Assembly: GCF_024323335.1 (NCBI RefSeq)
Contig: NC_066583.1
Location: forward strand, 358,676,377 to 358,740,376
From: Lathyrus oleraceus
Lineage: Eukaryota; Streptophyta; Magnoliopsida; Fabales; Fabaceae
Direction: 5' to 3'
Length of the DNA stretch: 64,000 nucleotides
In this document: positions 49,100 through 58,602 of the stretch, piece by piece
How positions within the stretch are numbered: the stretch's first letter is position 1
How the letters are laid out: each line of letters starts with the position of its first letter
The notes under the pieces: generated by a model
What the model was told of the DNA's origin: nothing
Seen by the model: the letters and a program-made list of their open reading frames with translations, nothing else
The model's database searches: none
Program-made: the position numbers and the translations under genes

Positions 49100-52000
49100 G
49101 GTTTTCATTTTGCATGCTTGAGGTTGTTTCCAATCGATTTGCTCACATTTGGTTGATTCGAGAAAAACCATTGCTATATTCTTGTTGTTTGTTGTTTGAT
49201 GATGCTATTGGTGCAATTAATTTTGAGTTCTGAGCATTTTGATTTTTCTGCTTACATGAAAATGATGAATACTGTTGCATTAAAACTCTAATTCTGTCCA
49301 GATTTCCACAGGGTTAAATGTTGTTTTGTGTTGGTTGATGTTAAATGGTGATAGTTGTGGCATGGCTTGTTGGATTATTGCTGTTGGATATATTTGTTTG
49401 CGCATAACTGTTGCTTGTATTTTGAAGCTCATGTTGCTGTTGGTTAAACCCTAAGGTTTATTGCATGAGAACCCAAAATTTATGCACATGCTTGATCATT
49501 GTTGCTCCTGTTGTATTTGTTTGTTCAATGACTGGTTTTATGATGATGAATGAATTATACTGTTGTTTGAAACCCCATGAACATCCCAGGAAATCCATAT
49601 GAGACATGTTGCCTGCTATTGTTTGCATTTGTTTGAACATGTTGTCACTGTTATGCTGTTAGCCTTGCTGCAAATTGATGATGATTTTGATGAACATGAA
49701 TTTCATACCCTGCTGCTGTTATAATGAGCACGCCTAGGAAGTTGGTCTGCATGATTTTGTTTGAAATTTGTTTGCCATAATGATTGTTTGATGCTTGGTT
49801 GAAATTATGTTGGTGGATTACATAAAATGCCCTGAGGTGTGAAACCTACCCTGCACCAGATTTCTCCCATGATCATGTTATTTTGCTGTTTGCTATATGA
49901 GTATCATGAATGTTTGTTGCCAAGTGATATCCATATTGTTGACTGATGATGAAATCCCATGCTGTTTCGAAACCTAACTCTACCCAGCTTGTCCTTGAAT
50001 TTTGTTTAGAATTTGTTTGGTGCTGTTGTTTAAAAGCTGCATGATGCTGTTATGATGATGTTGTTCTGCTGTTAATGCTCATTGCCATATGCTGGATGTG
50101 TTTTGTTCATGCCATGAATGCTGTTGCTACTTAAACATAACTTTGTCCGGAGTTTGCTCATGATCTTGTTGGGATTGTATGCTGTATGTGAAACCTAGTA
50201 TTGCATGAAACCCCCATAAAATTCAAAGCTGATTGACTGCTGCTTGCGTGTTACATGAACCTGCTGTACCAAGGCCATGACATTAGGTGTTTGTGTTTAA
50301 AACTTGTTTGATGTTGATGAACCATAAACAATGGAATTGATGCTGCTGTTTGAAACTTCCTGAACATTGCTCATAAAATTCACATGTTGGTATTTGTTGT
50401 GTTTGGTCATGAATGTTGGTGTTGTATGATCAATGTTTTACATGCTGCTGTCAAAATACTTGTCCTGTCCAGACTTTGCTTGGATGATGAGTGCTGTTAT
50501 GGCTGGTCGATTTTTGTGCTGCTGTTGAGTACAAATGATATGCTGCTATCTGCTGTTGTGTTTTTGCTTGGTTTGATTTTAGTTTGATGTTTTTTTTTTA
50601 ACATGATGAGCACATGATAATTATGACTGTTGCTGTAGACTGATGAATGAATTAGGCTGCTGCTACAACCTGCCCTGTCCAGTTTTGTGTTCATGACTAA
50701 TTGTTGCTTTGTTATGGATTGATGCTTGAATAATGATGAATCATGAGCATGAACCTGATGTTGTTGCTACTGTTATGCTTGAATCATGAATGGGCCCAGA
50801 ATTTTCCAAGATCCATGTCTTGCTTTGTCATTGGTTGGTGCTACACATGAAAACCTTGCTGCATTTTTCTTGAAATCCCATTTGAATTGTCCTGAAATCC
50901 ATGCATGAACATATTGTATGCTGTTGTTTGGTTGCATTATGGACATTAACAATGCCATATCAGTTATGTGTTGTTGGAACTGCAATTACCATGACCTCAA
51001 TGTTAATTACATGGAACTATGCTCGTGTTTATTTAGTTGCTAATTGATATTACCTGAGCCAATACCATGTTGATTGTATGCTGATCAAATTTTGTTTGGA
51101 TATGGATGAACACATTGATGCCATGCTAAACCTTGCTGCAGTTTTAAAACATGAATGTTGCTGCTGCTGTTATGATGAATGCTGTTAGATTTGGGAATCC
51201 TAAGTTCAGTTCCAGAAATTTAAGGTTCTTGTGTTTTGTTTGTTTGAATGGTAATAGCATGAGTATCATCTATTTCATTGAATGCTATTTGGAGCTGTTT
51301 GAATTGATGATGAACTTGATACCATGACCATTGCTGTTGTTGAATGTGCCCTGCTGTTTGTGATGAACACTGTTGATGATGAATATGCTATGCTGCTATG
51401 TGCTGTTGTTTGGATGCTGTTTACATGATGATGATGGTTGATTGCTGCTGTTTCTAAAACCATAGAACAGAACTCTCCATAGATTTTTCCCATGAGCATG
51501 CTTGTTCCAATGCTGTTTGATGTTGTTGATGCTTGCTGTTATTCTGCAACTGTAATTTTTGTTCAGGAAATTCCATTTGTTTTTGATTGTTTTGTTGATT
51601 GGTTAATGAGGATGCTGTTACCATACTATGGAAATATCGACTGATTATTGAATGTTAGTGATGATGATGCCCTTGCCATGCTGTTTATGTGCTGTTGCAT
51701 GATGTTGTTGCTTGGTCAAATTTTGCATGATGTTGATTGTTTGAATGTCACAAATACCATGCTGCTATGCTAGAGCCCTGCTGTTATGCTTGAATATCGC
51801 TCAGAAAATCCACATGGTTGATGTTTGATTGTGTTGTTTGCTGTTGTCTGGATTGTAGTAGGAACATTCCCATACCATGCTTTTTGAATGATGTTTGGTT
51901 TGAACTTACTTGACATGCCATGATGTTGTTGCTGGTCGAGTGTTTTGTGATGATGTTGTTGAACCCAGTTGCCAAGCCATGCCATAAACCCTAGGGTTTT
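49100..52000 (+). repeat. Long TGCTGTT/GATGATG-rich low-complexity stretch in LTR
   Basis: Over almost 3 kb the same words recur without fixed spacing: TGCTGTTGTT, GATGATG, CCATGCTG, CATGAATG, TTTGTTTGA, CCATGACC. No frame is open for long on either strand. It looks like a decayed or shuffled short-repeat expansion inside the LTR. Confidence 0.75.
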
Positions 52001-54197
52001 TCCAACTCAGAAAAATTTGAATAGTTTGGCTCGTGTACTGTTCCATTGGCTGAGAGCCAATGGGAACATTTCGTTTCCCCCATCAAAACGCTGCAGTTTT
52101 GTTAAGTGACTGCGCTAATTACACAATTGCCACCGGTTGACTTTATTTGACCATTTGCCATGCCTATTGTTTCATATTTCATCCAATATTTCACCCAATT
52201 TCACAAATCATTTTCTCATTCAATTTTCATCAAAAAATTATGAAATTTTTTCCACATGTTCACAAATGAGTTTAGAATTTAATTGTGAATTTTAATTAAT
52301 TTTCTATTGGTTGGTTTTTAATTGACAATTATTTTCTCAACATATGTGCATAAATGATACATCTCACCATTTCAATTGTGAAATTCTCATGTTGTATCCA
52401 ACGCCTTTGAAATTTTTTGTGGTAAAGCTAGACACATTGACCTTCATTTTGGTATAAAGTTTGTGCATTTATCATTTGTGGATTGAGAGTTATGATTTTT
52501 TGAAGTCATGTGTTACAATTGTTGCTATACCATGATCATGCATTTTCCCTAATTTTGTTCACACACTTCCCTACATCCAAATCACTTGAAATTTTGCATG
52601 AATGATCCCTTGCATGTCTAGTTCATGTATGAATTTTCTTGGAATTAATCTTGCTGTTTTCCATTTGATTGAGAATTTTCTTCCATATGTGGTCATTTGT
52701 TGATTTTTTGTGCTATGCCTTGCCAAATCTTTTGTGAAATTCTCATATCTTATTGTATGATCATGAAATTTCATGTGTGATAACTAGACATCTTGAGCTT
52801 TGCATTGGTGTTAATCTCATTCATTTCTCTTCTGTTTTCAAATTGATATGATTTTTTTTGAAGTTGACCCATGCTTGTTGACTTTCACCATGCTTACTTG
52901 AACTTGGCTTGACTTCATGATTTTACTTGACTGCCTTCCTCTCATCCAAATGCTTTGAAATTTTACATGTATACCATGTTAGATGTTAGGATTGAGTGTG
53001 ATTTATTTCATGTTTTTTTTGAGATTGTTTGAGTTGACTTTTGAATGAAGTCTTTGTTGTTGACTTTTGTATGCTTCTCTTGCCATGCTTTGCATTACTT
53101 TGCATATGAAATGACCATGATGCATGATATAATTTTGAATCCAATTGAGAATGCTTCTTGAATGTTTAGACTTGGTTTGGGTTGACTTTGTCTTGCTGCC
53201 TTGACTTTTTCTTTCATCTTTGACCCTAGGCTAGTCCTAGTGGTCTTCTAAGCTTATGTTGAGTTCATCTGTTTCAGGTTAAGCATCAATGCCTTGAGGA
53301 TCATTCTAATGTGCTTGATTTGAATTGTTTATATTGTGCTAACATTTTGTTTTGTAGGTGACTCATATGCTTGAGTCTGTGTGCCTTGCACAATTGGTCC
53401 CTCTGTGGTTGACTTTTGGTTCATTGCTCTTTGTTTTTAATTGTTGAACTGTTTACTAATTGGTTTGACTTTTTCAGGTACTTTAGTTGCCTAAGTTCTT
53501 TGAACTTGCTTGCTTTGCTTTTTAGCATTTGCTTTGAGGTATAATTACTTCTTCTTCATGTAGTCTGGAGACCCGGTCTGTTATTTGACCGGGCAAACTG
53601 TCTGAAGTCCTCCTTAAGAGGCAATGCCTGTGTTTGTTTATATTTGTCCTAAGCAGGAAAAGTCCTTCAAGTAAGGCAATTGGTGGAAGGTAGGGATAAG
53701 CAATCTATCCCCCATTATTCAGTGTGTCCTCTCTTTGCTCCCATTACATGGTTGAAGCATTGAGATAAATACCCAAGATCTAATCGAGTCAATAATGTGG
53801 AGAGAGTTCCTACTTTCTGAACTCCCACACTTTCTTTGATGCTCTCTCTGATTTGAGATAGAAGCAATGAGGCACACCCCTCATCTCCTTTTCATCTGCT
53901 TCACCTGAGCCCCTCAATGGCCAGGTTAAAAGCGACCTTTACCCATTACAGTGGACTTTTAAAGTCAAACCCTCTTGTATGAGCCCCCATTGTTTGGCTA
54001 TAGAGTGTGTTGTTTGCTATTCATTGATTGATTGATTGCTTCATATGCACTTGCTTGCCTGTATGCTATGCATTTATTATCATCATCAATTGCCATTAAT
54101 GCATGATCATCTCATTTGCTTTTTGTGATGTTATCATTGTTGTTTGCCCATTGAGGACAATTGTAAGTCCATTGCTTTGGCATTTGCTCCTGTGATA

Positions 54198-54830
54198 TGG
54201 AAGGATAGAGTGTAAGACCTCATTGGTCACTCATATCTTCTGTTTATCTGTGTGTATGTGAGGATACAGTTATAAGTCCCTGTAAGTTGGCATCTGTCAT
54301 CCTGTGATCATAATTTGATCTGTTTGATTTGTATGTGAGGTTGCAGTTATAAGTCCCTGTAAGTTGGCATCTGCTTTCCTGTGATCATAGTTTGTTTATC
54401 TGTTTGTATGAGAGGTTGCAATTATAAGTCCCTGTAAGTCGGCATTTGCATTCCTGTGATCATATTGTTGCTTTTGTTTCTTGTATGTGAGGATCCATTG
54501 TAAGTCCCAGTGATGTGGCATTGGATTTCCTAGGACCATACTGTGGAGTTAACCTAAGTCCAGACAGATTGGCAGTTAACTTCCATTTCTCATCTTTGTT
54601 TTTCTTTTTGAGGAGATTGGTGTAAGTCCATTGAGTGGCATCTGATATCCTGTTCTGTTTTAGGAGACTGGTGTAAATCCATTTATTGGTATCCGGTATC
54701 CGCTTTTATTTCTTTGCCTGTGGAGATTAGTGTAAGACCATTGAGTGGCATCTGATATCCCATTTTGTTTTAGGAGATTGGTATAAGACCATTGATTGGC
54801 ATCCGATATCCGTTTTTGCTTGCTTTGTTT
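54198..54830 (+). repeat. Two tandem repeat families near the LTR 3' end
   Basis: Family 1: about five units of roughly 75 bp (starting near 54198, 54256, 54331, 54406 and 54483), core TATAAGTCCCTGTAAGTTGG then CATCTG...CCTGTGATCATA. Family 2: about five units of roughly 45-65 bp from 54605, core GGAGATTGGTGTAAGTCCAT then TGAGTGGCATCTGATATCC. The two cores resemble each other (TAAGTCC...GGCATCTG...TCC), so family 2 may derive from family 1. Confidence 0.85.
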
Positions 54831-55843
54831 GTTTATTATTATCCATTGCTATTCCAAAGGACACACTTGAATCATCTGCTATATGATCTCAAGAAGTGAA
54901 CCCTTCTAAGAAGTTTTACTTTCCATTTCCATCCATTCATCATTCATTATGTCCTAGACTTTTCACACTAAACCTTTCAAACTTGACATAAGTGTTGTGC
55001 AAACATCTTCATGTTTTCTAACTAAAAACCTGGACTCAAGTCCTTGACCTTTTTCCAAACTCCATTTCATAATACTTATTTGAATTGATCTTAATCATAC
55101 CTTGACTCCATTTTCATAATCATAATCAGTAATTCCACTCATTCACTTGTTTTGGCTTTGTCCATTATTAATGCTTTCATACATGAGCTATAGGTTTGAT
55201 TTATCTTAGTGGTTGATGTTAATCTCGCCTTCTGTCTTTAGTGATTGAATTGTAAGTCTTCCTTGCCTATTATAGGGTTAACCCCTCCCTGGCAAGTTGA
55301 AGCCGTTCTCACATGGTGGACGTGGTTGTTTGTATAAGGTTGAGTTTTCTCCCGTGGATAACGTAAGACCTAGGGTTTGTGTTTAAAATTGAACCTAACC
55401 CACTTTTGGAAATCTTTTAGCCGAACTACGGCGTTCTGATCCTTACCTTTGATGGAAGGTACGTAGGCAACGGGTTCATCCGTTCGAACCCAATAATAAT
55501 AAAAAATGTATATTCTTTTCTCATCATCCCAATCATGTTTGCACAATACAAATGTCATAACAAATAATAATTTTTGCATAACAAGTGTGAAAAGGGCTCC
55601 CTAGGAGTACCTAGGACGTAGTGGGTGCCTAACACCTTCCCATTGCGTAATTTACCCCTTACCCAGAATCTCTGATCTTTTTATTAGTTTTCTACGTGTA
55701 AAACTTCTTAGGCTTTTGTTCGCTTTTTAGCCAGTCCTTTGGATAAATAAAAGTGCGGTGGCGACTCGAAATTTTTCATGTATCTCATAGCTTATGATTT
55801 AATTGATAGATCATATAGCGACGAATACACCGCTACAGAAAAG

Positions 55844-55861
55844 TGGCGACTCTGCTGGGGA
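55844..55861 (+). promoter_or_regulatory. Ogre primer-binding site (tRNA-Arg type)
   Basis: TGGCGACTCTGCTGGGGA, six bases after the LTR end. It is the characteristic Ogre minus-strand primer site as I recall it. Confidence 0.9.
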
Positions 55862-56856
55862 CTCTACCCAGAATCTCTGGTTGTATTGCCTACTTTTCAC
55901 CCTTGTTGTGATATATATTGTTATTCTTTATCTGACATATTTTTGTACAATTTGGGATGAATGTATTGATTGTAATGTGTGAATTGCTTGATATACATTT
56001 GCTGTTTGCTTTGGTGATCTGTGAGATGAGTTCTGTACCCGAACTCGAGTGCTCTCTAGGATAGGAGAATGGCATAGTCTCGTCGACTGGTGTGGAGTAG
56101 TCCTTAGCCAGTTGACTTGCGAGTCCATTCACTTGGTGGAGGTCATGTTGAACTAATAATGTCACACAAGTTATTTGTGGTTAGGCATTATTCTTTCAAT
56201 CATGTTCCGCAGAAGCCAAGGACCTTAGTTTACCAAACCCATCTTGGCCTATTTTTAGGACCGTAGTGCGGAGGTCGTTCAGATGTCAGTTCTGACACGA
56301 TTGTTACGCGATACTACACTCATAAGAGTTTCTCTTGAGAATATTCTTGGAATACGAGTATTCGTTCCTCCGATAATATTCGAAAGATGGAACGATGATT
56401 ATGGGAACCTCTGATAGAACATGTCTGGCAGGTTTAAACCCTAGTACACTCCCTTTGGGTGGTTCTTAACCGAGACTCCATGCTCGTGACTCTCAACAAA
56501 CCCATGATTCGTGGTTGAGTCGTTCAAACATTGTTAATATCAATGGATCCCGGATCAGGTGTAAAACCTAAAATCCATCAAAGCGGCTGGTTGATATTAG
56601 GAATGTTTGAACCGGTTCATGTACCGTTAATATCAATGGAACTTGGGTGTCGATAAGGTGAAAACCTAAATCCACCAAAATGGATGATTGATATTAGGGA
56701 TACATAGAGCTTTCCCACGACCTTTGTTTGGTGTGCTTTGTTTGATCCTTGAGTGTGTTTGTTGCATTCATGCATTCACGCATTCATCCGCATTCATATC
56801 ATCAAAAAAGAGAAATTTTCAAGGAACTTAAAGGGTTATTTGCAAAATTTTCAGAC
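55862..56856 (+). other. 5' leader of the Ogre element
   Basis: About 1 kb of untranslated leader between primer site and ORF1. It holds the duplicated hairpin unit at 56534-56697 and, just before ORF1, a CATTCATGCATTCACGCATTCATCC run (56768-56792). No other feature is seen; the short minus-strand frames here are random. Confidence 0.7.
56534..56697 (+). repeat. Duplicated hairpin unit in leader, 93-bp period
   Basis: Two units (56534-56600 and 56627-56697) each open TTAATATCAATGGA, contain AAAACCTAAA and ATCCA, and close TTGATATTAG. AATATCAA and TTGATATT are exact inverted repeats, as are TGGAT and ATCCA in the first unit, so each can fold into a stem-loop. Confidence 0.8.
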
Positions 56857-58305
56857 ATGGAAAGACCTAAAAGGCACACAAAGAAGTACAGCTTTAAGCA
56901 GCCTGATGTAAAAGAGTTAAGGAATCTGACATCATATGTACTAGATCCCTTGGGTTTCAAGGCTCGCTATGGGAAGCTTCTGCCGTTGCTGACTACTCAA
57001 GTGGATGAGGGATTGATGAGCACTCTTGCTCAGTTCTATGATCCGCTCTATCATTGCTTCTTATTTCCGGACTTCCAGTTGTTGCCGACTTTGGAAGAAT
57101 ACTCTCACCTTATTGGGATTCCGATTCTGGATCAAGTGCCGTTCAGTGGCTTAGAGAGTATTCCATCTGCTCGAGAGATTTCCAGTCTGTTGCATATAGA
57201 TGAAGATCTGATTAGAGCTAATCTGACTATCAAAGGCGGAATTCAAGGTTTTCCTTCCGAGTTCCTCATTGCCCAAGCTACCTTTTATGGGAAGGCCATG
57301 AGTGAGGATGCCTTTGAGGCTCTATTCGTATTGCTCATCTATGGATTGGTGCTGTTTCCCAACTTCGACAAGTTCGTCGATATGAACGCCATTAGGATCT
57401 TTTCAGTCCTTAATCCGGTTCCAACCTTGTTGGGTGATGCATATGTCTCCATGCATCTAAGAAATATGAAGAATGGAGGAGTCATTGTCTGCTGTTTACC
57501 CCTGCTGTACAAGTGGTTTATTTCGCACTTGCCGCAAACAGTTGCTTTCCAGGAGAACAAGGGATGTCTACGGTGGTCTCAGAGACTCATGTCTCTCACC
57601 AATGATGATATCACCTGGTATGATCGCGTGTATGATACCGTCCAGATCATCAATTCTTGTGGTGAATTCCCCAATGTGCCTCTTCTTGGTACATGTGGTG
57701 GGATTACCTACAACCCTACGCTTGCACGTCGTCAGCTTGGGTTCCCCCTAAAGGATAAACCCCATAACATTCTGTTAGAAGGTGTGTTCTTTCAGGAGGG
57801 TAAAGATCCCCAAGGCCTGAAAGCCAGATTTGTCCGCGCTTGGCGCAATATCCGTAAGAAGAGTAGGAATGAATTGGGTCCAAAGAACTGCATTGCTTTG
57901 GAGCCATACACCTCTTGGGTCAGACAGAGGGCTGCTACCTACCTGATGCCATATGATCATCCAAGACCTACACTGTTGGATGTGGCTGGGCCTTCAACCC
58001 TCCCTACCCAACGTGTAGAGGAGTTGAGAGAAGAAGACCTTTCGCGTGCCTGGATCCGCGAGAGAGAGGAATTGCTGCAGCAGCTCAAGGAGAAGGATGA
58101 TATGATTGAATTTCTCGAGCACCGAGTGATCGACGATCCGAACGACACTTGGACTTCTCTGCTTCCTCAGTCTTCCAAATTCTGGAAAAGGAAGTATGAT
58201 CAACTTGCGAAGGAGAAAGCTGATATGGAGGCTGCCTATGAGAGAGAGATCAAGAAGTTGTACACTTCTCGTCTTCCAGCATCCCGAGCTGTTAGGGATC
58301 CATAG
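56857..58305 (+). CDS. Ogre ORF1 protein (DUF7745-like), intact
   Basis: Uninterrupted frame of 482 aa from ATG 56857 (MERPKRHTKKYSF...), ending at 58303-58305. The frame also has an ATG at 56749, but the extra 36 residues come from the CATTCATGCATTC leader run, so I prefer 56857. The central part (FYDPLYHCFLFPDFQLLPTL and EEYSHLIGIP at about residues 60-95, LRNMKNGGVIVCCLPLLYKW at about 205, WRNIRKKSRNELG at about 330) resembles the plant mobile-domain-like proteins annotated in Ogre-family ORF1. The last 110 residues are charged and coiled-coil-like (REREELLQQLKEKDDMIEFLEHR). ORF1 upstream of gag is a diagnostic Ogre feature; its function is unknown. About 300 bp separates it from gag, and it probably needs its own start or transcript processing. 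Confidence 0.85.
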   Translation: MERPKRHTKKYSFKQPDVKELRNLTSYVLDPLGFKARYGKLLPLLTTQVDEGLMSTLAQFYDPLYHCFLFPDFQLLPTLEEYSHLIGIPILDQVPFSGLESIPSAREISSLLHIDEDLIRANLTIKGGIQGFPSEFLIAQATFYGKAMSEDAFEALFVLLIYGLVLFPNFDKFVDMNAIRIFSVLNPVPTLLGDAYVSMHLRNMKNGGVIVCCLPLLYKWFISHLPQTVAFQENKGCLRWSQRLMSLTNDDITWYDRVYDTVQIINSCGEFPNVPLLGTCGGITYNPTLARRQLGFPLKDKPHNILLEGVFFQEGKDPQGLKARFVRAWRNIRKKSRNELGPKNCIALEPYTSWVRQRAATYLMPYDHPRPTLLDVAGPSTLPTQRVEELREEDLSRAWIREREELLQQLKEKDDMIEFLEHRVIDDPNDTWTSLLPQSSKFWKRKYDQLAKEKADMEAAYEREIKKLYTSRLPASRAVRDP

Positions 58306-58602
58306 GATGTCATTTACCTTTTCTCTTTGTAATATTTAAAAGAATGCTGTACTTCTTTGTCTTAATATTTTGAATGAAATATTTTCCGTGAGTAATCAAA
58401 ATGTTTAAATATTCAAAATATTGCAAACAAAACCCTGAGGGTTCCTTGAAAATAAAGCATTTGCACAAGCATTTCATGCATCATTCTTGCATAAACAGGT
58501 ACCCATCTTTTTCTGGTCTTCCGGTTCTAACATCTGCTCTTCATTTATTTTGAAGACAAGCTGACTCACCGGTATTATACGAGGGTCAACTCTGCAAGGA
58601 TT

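Larger units (their letters stand above)
47282..55837 (+). repeat. 5' LTR of intact-looking Ogre element (about 8.56 kb)
   Basis: It begins TGTAAGACCCCAATTTTGGG after the Athila-like spacer and ends GAATACACCGCTACA, six bases before a perfect Ogre primer site. It shares the terminal motif, the CCTAGGAGTACCTAGG block (55600-55615) and the AAAGTGCGGTGGCGACTC block (55750-55767) with the other Ogre-type LTRs, but the interior differs strongly. At 8.56 kb it is longer than the roughly 5-6 kb I know for Ogre LTRs. It contains a TGCTGTT-rich stretch (49100-52000) and tandem repeats (54198-54830). The 3' LTR is outside the window. Frames such as 149 aa at 47501 have no recognisable domain. Confidence 0.85.

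Noticed and set aside
56749..56856. Upstream ATG giving a 518-aa ORF1
   Set aside because: The 36 extra residues translate a CATTCATGCATTC leader run; the ATG at 56857 starts the protein-like part.
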